DNA from: Batrachochytrium dendrobatidis JAM81
Lineage: Eukaryota > Chytridiomycota > Chytridiomycetes > Rhizophydiales
Reading direction: 5' to 3'
DNA: 64,000 nucleotides
Assembly (NCBI RefSeq): GCF_000203795.2
Contig: NW_006281099.1
Location: 3,312,532-3,376,531 of the forward strand
The translations under genes and the position numbers were made by a program. Below are positions 35,423-45,970 of the stretch, in pieces. How positions within the stretch are numbered: position 1 is the stretch's first letter; each line of letters begins with the position of its first letter. The notes below the pieces were generated by a model. That model saw only the letters and a program-made list of their open reading frames with translations. It made no database searches and was not told the DNA's origin.

Positions 35423-36387
35423 GACGAATGCGCGGATTATAACAAAGTACTCAGCTACGTGATGGCAAAGCCGGAAAGCAATAAGGTGTAATTGGCAAAA
35501 ATGATCGCAATGACACCTGTGTACTAAAAGGCACTTTGCAGCAGTATCAGCAGAAATGACAATATTTACAGCAAAGCACTCGCGAAGTTTAGACTATTGC
35601 AGAGTATCAACTGTATTGAACCTCGGACAGAATAGTAGTACGATGTAGGCAAATTCAGACACAGCTATAAAGATGTTTTATGCAAGTAATTGACTTGCAG
35701 CGCTAATATTAAGTTGCGCAATGAAATGGGCTTGAATGGTAAACTGGTTTGGAGGAGCAGCCAAGTAGCAGTAAAACGAAACTGGCTGTAACTAGCAAGA
35801 TGATAATCTATAGCAAGTACAAAATAAAAATTAGTAAACTGCAAGACCCAATCCAGCAAGTCAGCTGTATATGCGAGCTGAAGCATTCAATGGGTTGAAT
35901 TGGTGCTATAGAAGATGAATTGGCTGCCAAAAGAACAGCTAAAATACAGCAAGTGAAGGGGAGTGCGGTTGAAACAGTAAATGAAAGGATATAGACAACT
36001 GCATTCCAATTGATACTAGTCAAGACTAAATCCTATTAAAGCAAACGATTGAATATAGACTGCAAGTTACGACACATACCTTGCAATAAAAATAGAATAA
36101 ATAGTGTGAATGCTGGCTTGTGGGGTGAAAGCAGCTCTTTGAAAACAAGTCTATTCAGAGTGGCTTAATAAAGGAATGAAAATATTGGCAGTTGATGCAA
36201 ACTCGGTCAGTGAGTACTTTTAGAGTTGGAGCCAGATATGTTGAAGTAAGGCGTTAAAGGATAAAGTGCAACCTCTAATAGGCCGCACTCGAAGCTTGAT
36301 TGAAACGGCTTCAAACGTAATCCAATCCAAAGGATAAATGTAACCACGTGATTTGTGTTATTGCTTCTTGTAGTGCTTGGCGTTGTT

Positions 36388-36873
36388 TTATCGCCGTATT
36401 CACGTAAATGGAGCACTTGTTATTGACTCACTGCTCTGCTTTGGAATAAACAATGGCTGAATATTCGTTGCGCTTTCCTACTAGATATTGGTTGGTGTTC
36501 TAATAGACATTCCGAGTTTTTGTTTCAAACATAACGCTCATCATATGATGCGCACAAAATTAAACTAATTTAACTGAAATTATTAAGATACACTATACAA
36601 TCACCAAATTGATCCATTGCAGCCCATATGTTGGCTTGATAGTTTTGATGCTACCAATCAACCCATGTTGCATCCTAAAAACTCGTATTTGCGCTCGCTC
36701 AGAAAACAATGTACACATCTGGAATGCAAGTGTCTTTATTCCAATCATTAGGACAAAACCAGTGTATTTTTTAATGAATTCAAAACACAATGATAAACAG
36801 ACAATTCCATGAAATGATATATGCATTTCGACTCCCTTGTTTAATGCTCCATTTCACATGAACACGACTATGA
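36388..36873 (+). mobile_element. TIR element copy 8 (forward, complete)
   Basis: Left end TCGCCGTATTCACGTAAATG with GAGCACTTG; right end CTCCATTTCACATGAACACG. The left interior reads GGAATAAACAATGGCTGAAT and ATTCGTTGCGCTTTCCTACT. About 486 bp, non-coding. It is a good reference copy for the forward orientation. Confidence 0.8.
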
Positions 36874-36989
36874 TTGGGTAAAATGAACTATTAGGCTGAG
36901 TCATAATAATTTTTAGTTTATTTATAAAATGTGCCGCTACTTGATATCCCTTTACGGACAAACTAACCTGGACCTGGCATGTCAGGTTG

Positions 36990-37503
36990 ATGCATATCAC
37001 TGCAATGCTCCTAAAATATACCACTTGATTTGTTGAACAGCATTGCAATAGTGAGCTCGTTACCGTTAAAAGCTGTCAAACATTTGACAAGTAAATGCAT
37101 CTAAGCCTTGAACCTTGCTTAAAATGGTTCACCGTTACCTAATTGAATCGCATTCAGGCTTCATTATCTCAATATTTATCAAGCAGCACCGCTTCAAAAT
37201 ATTTGACCAGCACAGATTATGCATTCCTGAGATTGTCAAGCTAGAACGCATCCGAATCTTTAGGATGCAGTAAATATGGACTCGATTGAAACTGTCAACC
37301 ACTATACGGATTGCAATGGATGATCTGGTTTCAAACTTGGTGATTGCAGGTAGCTGCATCTGGAACAAAAACTAAAATGTCTATTAAAGTAGCAGTCAAT
37401 GTAATAGGAAAGACAACAAATATCTAACCGCTATATTCTGAAGCGGAATAGAGACAGGCTGTAGAATCTACAAAGTGCTCCACTTTATGCGAATACGGCC
37501 ATA
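36990..37503 (-). mobile_element. TIR element copy 9 (5'-truncated or diverged)
   Basis: The right end GTGCTCCACTTTATGCGAATACGGCC is a clear family terminus (about 37477-37503). Interior similarity to copies 5 and 6 starts near 37021 (TTGAACAGCATTGCAA). A left terminal repeat is not recognisable, so the left boundary is approximate. Confidence 0.5.
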
Positions 37504-37775
37504 ATATACCATACGTCATGTCAAATCTATTGTCAAAATACTTTTGGTGCTCGCATAATTCTGAATACAATGCGGCATTCTGACCAGGATCCTGGTTTAA
37601 ATTTTCAGCACAGTATGAACTGTTTAATCCCTCACCAAATAATACATGATGGTTTTAGAAAATAAAATAAAAGCGCTATATATTATGGGCACAGATTCAG
37701 CACTTCTCAGTCGCTACATAATAGTCGTATTTGAAACGGTAATGACAAATAGATAGTGGACATGGCATAGCTTGA

Positions 37776-39943
37776 TTATTCCTCCATATCTTCGGTATTA
37801 ACCAAGAATTCACTGGTAGATATTAGGCGAGAACGACGATCAATCAACTCCACAAGGTTGTCGAAACAGTAGTCAATGATTTCTAAATAATGCAGAGCAT
37901 TTCAAAAATTAGATTATAGACATGACGAAGCAGATACAGCAACAAAAAGCTTACGAGAAAAGGTACGCATGGTGAGTTCATGGACAGGCACCACGCCTTT
38001 TAGATATGACCAACGGGTTTTGAGATATTGTGCATTCCAAGGCTCGTTCTCACCAACCAGCATCTCCCATACAATCTCAGTTTCGTCATTTGCAGCAGAG
38101 CAAAGTGCCGACATTCGGGTTAACAAAGAAGCATAATCCTCGTATTCAAATGAACGTACTACCGAAACGGCTTTTTTGCCAGATTGAAACGACAGATTCC
38201 TAATAAAATAAAATACAACCAATACATTGTTAGCAATTGTAAATGCGGTCACAAGTCATTATTCTCATGCTATAAAAGCAGTCTAAATGCTTCACACCAT
38301 TTTGTTCGGCATTGAATATCAGTACGGGTGACAACCATATTGGCAACGTCTCGCCAGCGTATAAGATTGGATGAAGCTGGCAACTTGTCTCTAACAAGAA
38401 CATGATTTACAGCTTCTCCAAGTTTTTGAATCTCTTCTTCAGACCATCGACCCGATTTAATGGTTTCGTTGCTAGCAGCCAAAAGTTTTTTCCATCGCTT
38501 TTTAATATCGCTGCGTCCCATTTCACGCTCAATCTCGGCATATCGCTCTCCTTTAATAGAAATCAAATGTCGCAACATATCGTCTTCCTCCTCGGTCCAT
38601 CTGCTACCACCTGAGCGTTTATTAGAGTAGGCGCGAGACATGTACCAATACAGTTGGTCAACAGTTCTGTTTAATGCTGCTGCCTCTCGTACATTGGCAA
38701 TAAACCCAGAAAATTTTTTGTCATTGTACATGGCCGAGGTTTTGGGATCTAAACCAGATTTTGAGGAAAAATCTGTGCGTCGATTGATCAAGTAATGTAG
38801 ATCCTTTCGTGGAATGTTATGTTCAAGCATAAATGCCTCCACTACTTCGTCAACACGATGTCTTTCTAGATTGGAAAACGGTCCTTGGTTGTAAGAAGCT
38901 CTAAGAGCATCTGCCTCTTTGCCCGTTACATGAAGTGTCTTGATGTATTTTTGGGAAAGAATACGAGTATCATTGATGGGGTCTGCAGATGGAACCATGA
39001 CTGCTGATTGTGGAATAACGGCACTGGAAGGACGATGCAAGAGGAGGGATTTTTGGCGAGATGGAATCGTCTCAGATTCAGAAGTAGCGGCAGCAGCGGC
39101 AGCACGAGCCAGCATTGTGCCAGTATCTAGAGGCAAAAACAGAGATGCGGCGGCAGTAGCAGATGCTGAGTTGGTGTCATTTGCCGCGGCAGTATTGACT
39201 TGTTGAACAGCTTGCTGGGCAGCAGCAGCAAATACATTCTGCAGGATTTCATGGTCGTTTTCAGACATCAGCTGCTGCCATTGGTCCGAGTTTTGGAATG
39301 CAGATCCAGATAGCAGATTGGTAGCTGAAGAGTTGGCAGCATGCTGAGTGGCAGCAGAAGCAACAGCAGCAGCAGCAACAACAGCAGCATTGATGACTTC
39401 TTGAGTTTTTTTGCGATTGTCCAAGTCTTGTTTGGATTCCTTTCGTTTACTCTTCTTGGAACCAGAGACACGAGGAAGTAGCTGCTGCTGCAGCTGAAGT
39501 TGCTGCTCCATTTGTAGTTGATGCTGTTCTAGCTGCTGCTGAAGAATAAGTTCTTCAAGCAAATTAGTGCTATGATCCACCTGCTGTTGCTCATGCTGTC
39601 CGAGCAGTGCGAGACCCTCATCCAGCTGTTCCACTACAGTCTTGGCAGTTTTGGTTTTCTTCTTCTTTTTACCAGCAGTGCTGGCAGTAGTCTCGGTTGA
39701 AGCAGCCTCAGGCAAGCCAAACAAGTCCATAGAATCATTCACATCCTGCTGCTGCAGTTTTAGTTGTTTTTGCAGTTCTAGCTGTCCTTGCAGTTCTTGC
39801 TGGTCCTGCAGTTCTTGTTGTCGTTGCAGGTCATGGGCCTTTTTTGCAGCCTTGATAGCCTTTTTTGCAACACTTTGAGCCTTTTTGAGAACAGCGTCAT
39901 CAACAATGACAGTGGGTTCGCCTGTGGCCTTTCGTTTGCCCAT
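37776..39943 (-). CDS. Myb-domain rDNA terminator-type protein (Reb1/TTF1-like)
   Basis: Exons 39943-38298, 38199-37955 and 37882-37776 give 665 residues. The N-terminal half is basic, then Gln-rich and Ala-rich (CAG/GCA codon runs, with coiled-coil character). From about residue 430 it has a homeodomain-like helical region ending YWYMSRAYSNKRSG. Two Myb repeats follow: SRWTEEEDDMLRHLIS with RSDIKKRWKKLL, and SGRWSEEEIQKLGEAV with TDIQCRTKWNLSF. A further conserved C-terminal region has YLKTRWSYLKGVVP. Yeast Reb1 and mammalian TTF1 share this layout, bind DNA and terminate RNA polymerase I (family knowledge). The upstream in-frame TTG at 40060 is rejected in favour of ATG 39943 (MGKRKATGEP). 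Donor GTGTGA at 38297 is weak but is the only phase-correct choice. Confidence 0.8.
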
Positions 39944-40703
39944 GGTACTGTTGCTGCTCCTCAGGAACTTGGAATGTGTAACTGCAAATACCTGGTGGTT
40001 GAGTGAAAAAACGCCAACTTGTGCGACCAATATTCGACTCGGTTTGATTTGAGTTGGCAAGCGATAAAGGACATGAAAACAAGATACAGTGAGAGATCAG
40101 CAGCAACCACCACTCTTGATGGTATTGTTGGCTTGCAGATGTTGGTTTGAATGGCATGATCATCCATTGTTTTTGGTTTCTAGACCACGACGACAGTTTG
40201 ACAATTCGACAGGTTGACACGATCAGTTTGCTGAACGATCTGCATTACCACTTGCAGCTTGTTTGATGCTGTCAGAATGGTTTTAAAACATGATGGATTC
40301 GGGTGGTTGAAATACAGTTGTTTTATCTTTCCATTCTCATTTCTTTGTTCAATTGAAATATCGTCCCTTTTTTCAATTGACATACTCTTGAATTTTTTTC
40401 AATAAACTCACACTCGACTCCATGTATATTCAACTGCGCTTCCATATTTTCAAGACACAGAGCAGGTGCGCCTCGTTCAGTTAGTATGATGGACCATTCA
40501 CTTCAACACTTTTAAACTCATTTGGATGTATCACGCGACCTTTCCATGCGCCTAGATAGCTAGTTGTGAACTTTAAAATGCTTCTGATCGTGGATAATAT
40601 GGTAATCACGTTATTGCTTAAATAAGGTGAGCATCGTAAATTATCAACCTATTTATTCTCCCTAGCTTGTTACTTTGCTTTAGCATTTCAAAAAAGGCGA
40701 ATA
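39944..40703. other. Divergent promoter region, REB1-like and alkaline ceramidase
   Basis: 760 bp between two start codons pointing apart. AT-rich, without a TIR element. No specific factor site is claimed. Confidence 0.5.
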
Positions 40704-42541
40704 ATGTCGTTTAATCTTCAGCGTAGTTTGACTTCAAATGTCAATAAGCAATATTGGGGTGCTCCTAGTTCCTCCGTTGATTGGTGCGAGATGAATTACG
40801 AGGTTAGTACTGATTATAGTTGTATTCACGCAAAATGAAACACTTTTATGTATTTATCTTGCAGGGTTTTCTCCATTTTGCTTCGAGATAATAATGGTCA
40901 AATATTCGTCATTTTCCTATCACAAATTAACTACTTGTTCAATACACCAAACTCTTCTGAACAAGTCCATCATATGATGTTCACAACCAACCTATGGTTT
41001 TGATACAAGGGTTCCTTTCAAATCTCCCTTCTTTACTTTTAGCATAGCCATGCATTGTACGATCTTCAAGTTTGAAACCGTATTTATCCATCTAATCTAA
41101 GCATTTTGTTTGGCTATTTTGATGCCGTCAATCAAACTACAAACATCCTTGCTGTATTCTAAAATCGGATATATTTGCGTTCTAGTTAAAAAACAGCAAT
41201 CGCATATTCCGGAAATACGACTGTTTCCGTGTCAATCATCAAACATCATAATGTTTGATGTGTAGAAATGGAGAGTCGGAGATTAAACAGGTTTCAAGAA
41301 TACGAAATTTATTGAAACAGGATTTGAACGTTCCATTCAGTTTTTCATACAAAAATGTATGGCAATGCTGTTCAGTAAATCCGGCGCGAATCATTTCATG
41401 AAATTGGCCGTTTGCTATACTTTGACATCCCTATTTACCGTTCCATTTTATTGCGATGAGGCTATAACTGATTTTGACTTTGTTGTGCAGAAATTGTGCT
41501 TTGGTACGATCATGTAAAGCCATGAATACTTATCAACTTACTAATGCGACTTTGTAGGTTACAACTTTTATCGCTGAATACTTCAATACTATATCCTCTT
41601 TTGCTATGGCAGTGGTAGGTATGCTGGGCGTAGTTCTCCATCCGTGGGCAGAGATGCGTTTCCATATGGCATTCCAAACCACTGTTGCTGTAGGCTTAGG
41701 CTCAGTAGCATTTCATTGTACTCTTGGAAAGTTTTCACAGGCTTTGGATGAAGTTCCCATGCTATACTCTGCTCTTGCATTCACGTATATTGGTATCTGT
41801 GAACGATACAGTCCATCAGCAAGGGTCCGTCGTTTTCTTGCAATCGGACTCACGTTTCACGCCATATTTACCACTTTGTTGGTCACTATGTCTGAAGGCT
41901 TTTGGCAATTCTTTCTTTTTCATGTAAGCTTTGGAACTGCTCAGTTGTTTGCCATTGTTCAGGTCATCTGCATCTATCGCGACCGTGAAATTCCTCATCA
42001 GTTCAAGTCCGGAATTATCCAACGCAGCGAAATAACCGAATCCAGCAAACATCGAAAACATACTCATGATCGTAAAATCAGTTTGGAAAATGCAATCCTG
42101 TCTGAAACCAAACAGCTTCTCAATACTCATCACGACTGTGCCGACTCTATATCTGACCATTCAGTCTATGACAATCAGCGAGCATGTGCAAATGACCCAG
42201 TTGCTTTAACTTTCCAGCGTGGCATCTTGTCATACGGCGTGGCCACTTTTTGTTGGTTGACTGATATGCTTTTCTGTGAGCTCGTGAATCCTCATTATAA
42301 GGGTGCGATTCTTCCTTTTAACCCACAACTTCATGCTTGGTGGCATATATTCGTCTCAATAGGACTGTATCACTTGGCACTCTTGACACTTGCTGCTCGT
42401 GTGGATTCAAAATATGGTGCTGGACGTGCTGTTTTGAGATTTTGGTTTAATATTATACCTTATATCAAGATTGTGCCCAAGCTGCCTGACACTGCATTCG
42501 CGGCAAGACCATCTGTCAAAGTTGCCGATGAATTGGATTAA
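40704..42541 (+). CDS. Alkaline ceramidase (YPC1/ACER family)
   Basis: Exons 40704-40802 and 41558-42541 give 360 residues. The enzyme hydrolyses ceramide to sphingoid base and fatty acid in ER/Golgi membranes. The first exon ends QYWGAPSSSVDWCEMNYE and joins VTTFIAEYFNTISSFAM, matching the ACER N-terminus (WGxxTSTLDWCEENY, then YIAEFWNTVSN). Conserved blocks follow: FHCTLGKFSQALDEVPMLY (catalytic-site His, Asp), CWLTDMLFCE and HAWWHIF (metal-binding His residues by family knowledge), with several hydrophobic helices between. An insertion of about 80 polar residues after the fourth helix (HQFKSGIIQ to SVYDNQR) is not in human ACER3. The 755-bp intron is inflated by TIR element copy 10. Confidence 0.94.
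40816..41466 (+). mobile_element. TIR element copy 10, inside a ceramidase intron
   Basis: Left end ATAGTTGTATTCACGCAAAA, right end TTCCATTTTATTGCGATGAG, with the forward interior ATATTCGTCATTTTCC and CAAACATCATAATGTTTGAT. The 7-base ACTGATT occurs immediately outside both ends (40809-40815 and 41467-41473), which may be a target-site duplication. Without it the intron would be about 100 bp, normal for this genome. Confidence 0.78.
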
Positions 42542-42821
42542 GTTTATTATATTTAAAGGTTAAGGTTGAATAGATGCAATGCTTGTGCTTTACTTGCAAG
42601 ACAATAAATTCAAAATTTAACTAGTGGATGTTGTATCGTCTTGATCATGGAAATCCAAATAGACATTCAAGTGCTTTTGTTATCATCGAGATGCACTTTA
42701 ACCAACCTAAAATTTTGCGTGAAACTCCGCTCATGTTGTTGCGTTAGCCTGAACAGTTTACATTCCATCTTTATCCACCTTCTATATCCTTATACATTAG
42801 CGACTGAAACAACGACTTCAA

Positions 42822-43471
42822 ATGGACGACTTTCAAGGAGTAGAAGAAAAGGCGTTTGTGGTGGATGAAGTCAACAATGTCATTAAAGAGGTATTCAACT
42901 ATGGAAATTCTAATCATTCAACCTTTTAAATCCCATACATCGCCGTGGTAAACCCAGAAACACTAGTGGTTTTAAATTGACTTACTGACACAACCCCATG
43001 CATAGTCTATTGAAAACACTATCCAGAATGCTGCCTACCATCACAACAAGGTCGGACAATGGAACTCGAATATTATTGAGCAAACTCTAAAGCGCTTGAC
43101 GGGTCTCAACAAACCATTCAAGTATATCGGTATGGCTGCATTAGTGTATATTCGCGTTTTATCTGGATATTGCCATTTCAAGATTTCATTGTATCCAATG
43201 CCGAAATGTGTTGCAATACAGTGCTAACATTTTGTCGAGGATTTAGTGACTTGTACTATTATGCAAAAAAATGGAGCCGGTCTACACACAGCGTCATCTT
43301 GCTACTGGGATAATTCAAGTGATGGTAAGCCATCCCATGATTTCAATATATATTTGATTGTTTTTAACAATCTCTTGAAACCAACTTGCTTATTATACAG
43401 GAAGCACAACGTTTAAATACGATTCAAAGACCATGTACGTCATTGTCAACGTGTTTGGTCTAGCCATTTAA
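42822..43471 (+). CDS. DYNLT1: Dynein light chain Tctex1 type
   Basis: Four exons: 42822-42890, 43006-43129, 43247-43324 and 43401-43471, giving 113 residues, exactly the human DYNLT1 length. The sequence runs [90 protein letters not shown], collinear with the human protein. It is a subunit of cytoplasmic or axonemal dynein that dimerises on the intermediate chain. In a zoosporic fungus it could serve the flagellum as well as cargo transport (inference). Confidence 0.96.
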
Positions 43472-43597
43472 ACAGCACTCAGTCAACTTATCCCAAACCT
43501 TGATTAATTTCCCTTGGTTGAATACAGCAATACAAATCCGTTCATATCAAAACAAAGAGTTACGAAAGTTTAGTCTTGTGACAGGAGCAATAAGAAT

Positions 43598-45015
43598 TTA
43601 AATGACACCAGCCTCGTTCTTGAGTTTGGAGATGAGCTAGTAGAATGAGATTACACATTTAATATGACCAGGAGTTAATGTCGAATAAGCATGGCAGGCA
43701 ACAAGAGACCAGCCACGAAAGCAATGCCATATTTACCTCGTCAACACTCTCGACCTTCTTTCCACCGGCACGCTTGGCTGGTTCAGCAATGCTGAGGGTC
43801 TCAATTGAAGGTGCCAGATCGACGCCAAGGTCACTGGGCGTAAGCTTTTCAAGAGGCTTCTTTTTAGCCTTCATGATGTTGGGAAGTGTGGCATATCGTG
43901 GCTCATTAAGTCTAAATCATTACATTTAAAAAGTCAGTTGAATTCAAATAGAACTACAGATCATAAACAAAAGTTAAATAAAACCACATCCACCTTAGAT
44001 CGGCAGTGACAATGGCAGGAAGTGGTGCCTTGAGGGTTTCAAGACCACCGTCAATCTCTCGAGTGACGAGAATCTTTTTGGCAGCATCGGTAAACTCAAT
44101 TTTGGATGCAAATGTACCCTATTTATATTTTAAAACAATGAATTGAGTTGATACCAATCATGTCAATGAATGCATCCAGTCGAGTTACAGATTGTCTGTA
44201 TTGTTGTATGTAAACCAAAATGGGCAAGTAACATACCTGTGGCCAGTTCAAAAGACCAGCAAGAAGTTGACCTGTTTGGCCCGCATCATCATCAATTGCC
44301 TGTTTTCCAAGAATAACGAGACCTGGAGATTCCTTTTGAATAATAGCTTTGAACAGCTTGGCGACCTATTAAAATCCGGGTTAGTAAAAAATGGACAGAC
44401 CATTAGGGTCAAACATTAGCATGGTATTAAGAATGTGATGTAAGATCAATATATACCTGAAGTGGTTGCACATCCTGACCCTCAGCAGTCTCGATATGAA
44501 TAGCCTTGTCTGCACCCATGGCAAGAGCAGTGCGAAGCGTTTCCTGGGACTTTGCTGGACCGACAGTGAGTGCAATGACTTCTGAAGCAACCTTTTTTTC
44601 CTTGAGCCTGACAGCTTCTTCAATGGCAATCTCGTCAAAGGGATTCATGGAGTGCTATTAGATATGATCAACACAAATATATAGTTCAGAATGGAATCTA
44701 TTAAGCAGCTATAGATAGGTTTGATAGCTAAAAACCGATGAGGTGGTCTAGTATGGAATGCTGGGCAATTGAAAGACTTGTTGGGATATAGCTGAATAGG
44801 CTAGTGTCAATAGCTGATAGATCGGCACTCGACATGCAACGATCTACTCAGCAACGCCTGCACATATTTGACAGTAACTCGGCGACTAGAGTGGGGTTTA
44901 AAGTGTATACAAGTACCTTGACATTAGCGGTCTCGACCTTTCCACCAACGACTCGGATCTTGACAGCATAGTCGACCACTCGCTTAACTCCAACAAGAAC
45001 TCGCAAACCAGACAT
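43598..45015 (-). CDS. ETFB: Electron transfer flavoprotein beta subunit
   Basis: Six exons: 45015-44917, 44654-44457, 44365-44237, 44118-43994, 43911-43737 and 43636-43598, giving 254 residues (human ETFB: 255). ETF accepts electrons from mitochondrial acyl-CoA dehydrogenases and passes them to ETF-ubiquinone oxidoreductase; the beta subunit holds AMP. It starts [20 protein letters not shown], followed by [19 protein letters not shown], and the ETF-beta signature [29 protein letters not shown] is complete across the exon 4-5 junction. The end is KNEAGVI. No long presequence is seen, as usual for ETFB. Its start faces the glycogen synthase start about 955 bp away. Confidence 0.96.
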
Positions 45016-45970
45016 TTTGATGTTGGGTGAAATTACAACTAGCAACAATCGAGATGAGAAGACGAGGAAAAATCCATTTTTTGGTTATATAGAAAACTAC
45101 TCTGAAGATCGTGCCAGAACAAATCAAGCTCAGCAAGCAACCACAACTAGACCAAATGAATGGTGTCTTGAATTTAATCGAGAGAATCAGTAAACTGGTC
45201 GTGTGGATACAAGTCAGATTGTTACAGTGATACACGAGACACGAGCAATAAATGTTCATGTCATTCAAATCAGCTTTCCTTTCATCCAAACCAAAGTTAC
45301 AAGTGGATATTGAGTAGCTAGAATAAAAACAGTTGTTGCATTCCTGAACATGCAGCAATTGCTTTCTTGAACTAGAGCGCGATTGTATTCGAGATTAAGA
45401 TGCAACAAGGTGCAGTTTAACTCGGAATATCAAAACAATTGAACCCAATGTCTGGACTGCAATAAATGAGCCCGGTTTCAAATTTGGTGATCGTAAAACG
45501 CATGACTATGTAACAATGAAGAAAAGGCAGGCTCAAAACATAATTAACCTGCAAGCACAACGATCATCATATGATGCATACAAAATCAAGTTAAGGGAGC
45601 TCTAAATGCTTTGACATTTCAGGATTGTCTGGATAATAGCATTGAAAGATATTTGCCAATGCCTATTTGATTTTGGACATGCCATTTCACAAAGCTACAC
45701 ATTTACTTGATTAATCATGTCAATCGTTCAACAAACAGCAGTGTCGCGAGATGAAGCGTCATTATACAACTCCATACTTTAATACTGCAGAAACTACTTG
45801 ATATAAATGAGTTTGTATGACGTACAATTCAGATAAAATGGAGAATGCCAATTTCCAGTAGGAAAGCGCAGCAAATATTTAACCGATATTTATTTTGAAG
45901 CAAAATAGAAGCAATCGCAGCAAGATAAATTCAAGTTTCATTTTACGTGAATAACAACTGTAATTTCTCA
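45016..45970. other. Divergent promoter region, ETF beta and glycogen synthase
   Basis: 955 bp, about two-thirds of which appears to derive from TIR element copy 11 (about 45320-45964). Whatever controls glycogen synthase initiation must lie in or beyond that element. Confidence 0.5.
45320..45964 (-). mobile_element. TIR element copy 11, ending 7 bp before the glycogen synthase ATG
   Basis: The right end TTTCATTTTACGTGAATAAC with CAACTGTAA finishes at about 45963. The interior AAAGCGCAGCAAATATTTAA and TTGCTTTCTTGAACTAGAGC matches copies 4-6. The left terminus is not recognisable, so the left coordinate is approximate. Confidence 0.6.

Larger units (their letters stand above)
35423..37775. 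other. Long intergenic space between phosphatase and REB1-like genes
   Basis: About 2.35 kb with TIR element copy 8, a truncated copy 9 and AT-rich sequence. No open frame here has a recognisable domain, and I see no RNA gene. Confidence 0.5.

Noticed and set aside
36600..36826. Open frames within TIR copy 8
   Set aside because: Short, different in each copy and without any transposase motif, so the element is treated as non-coding.
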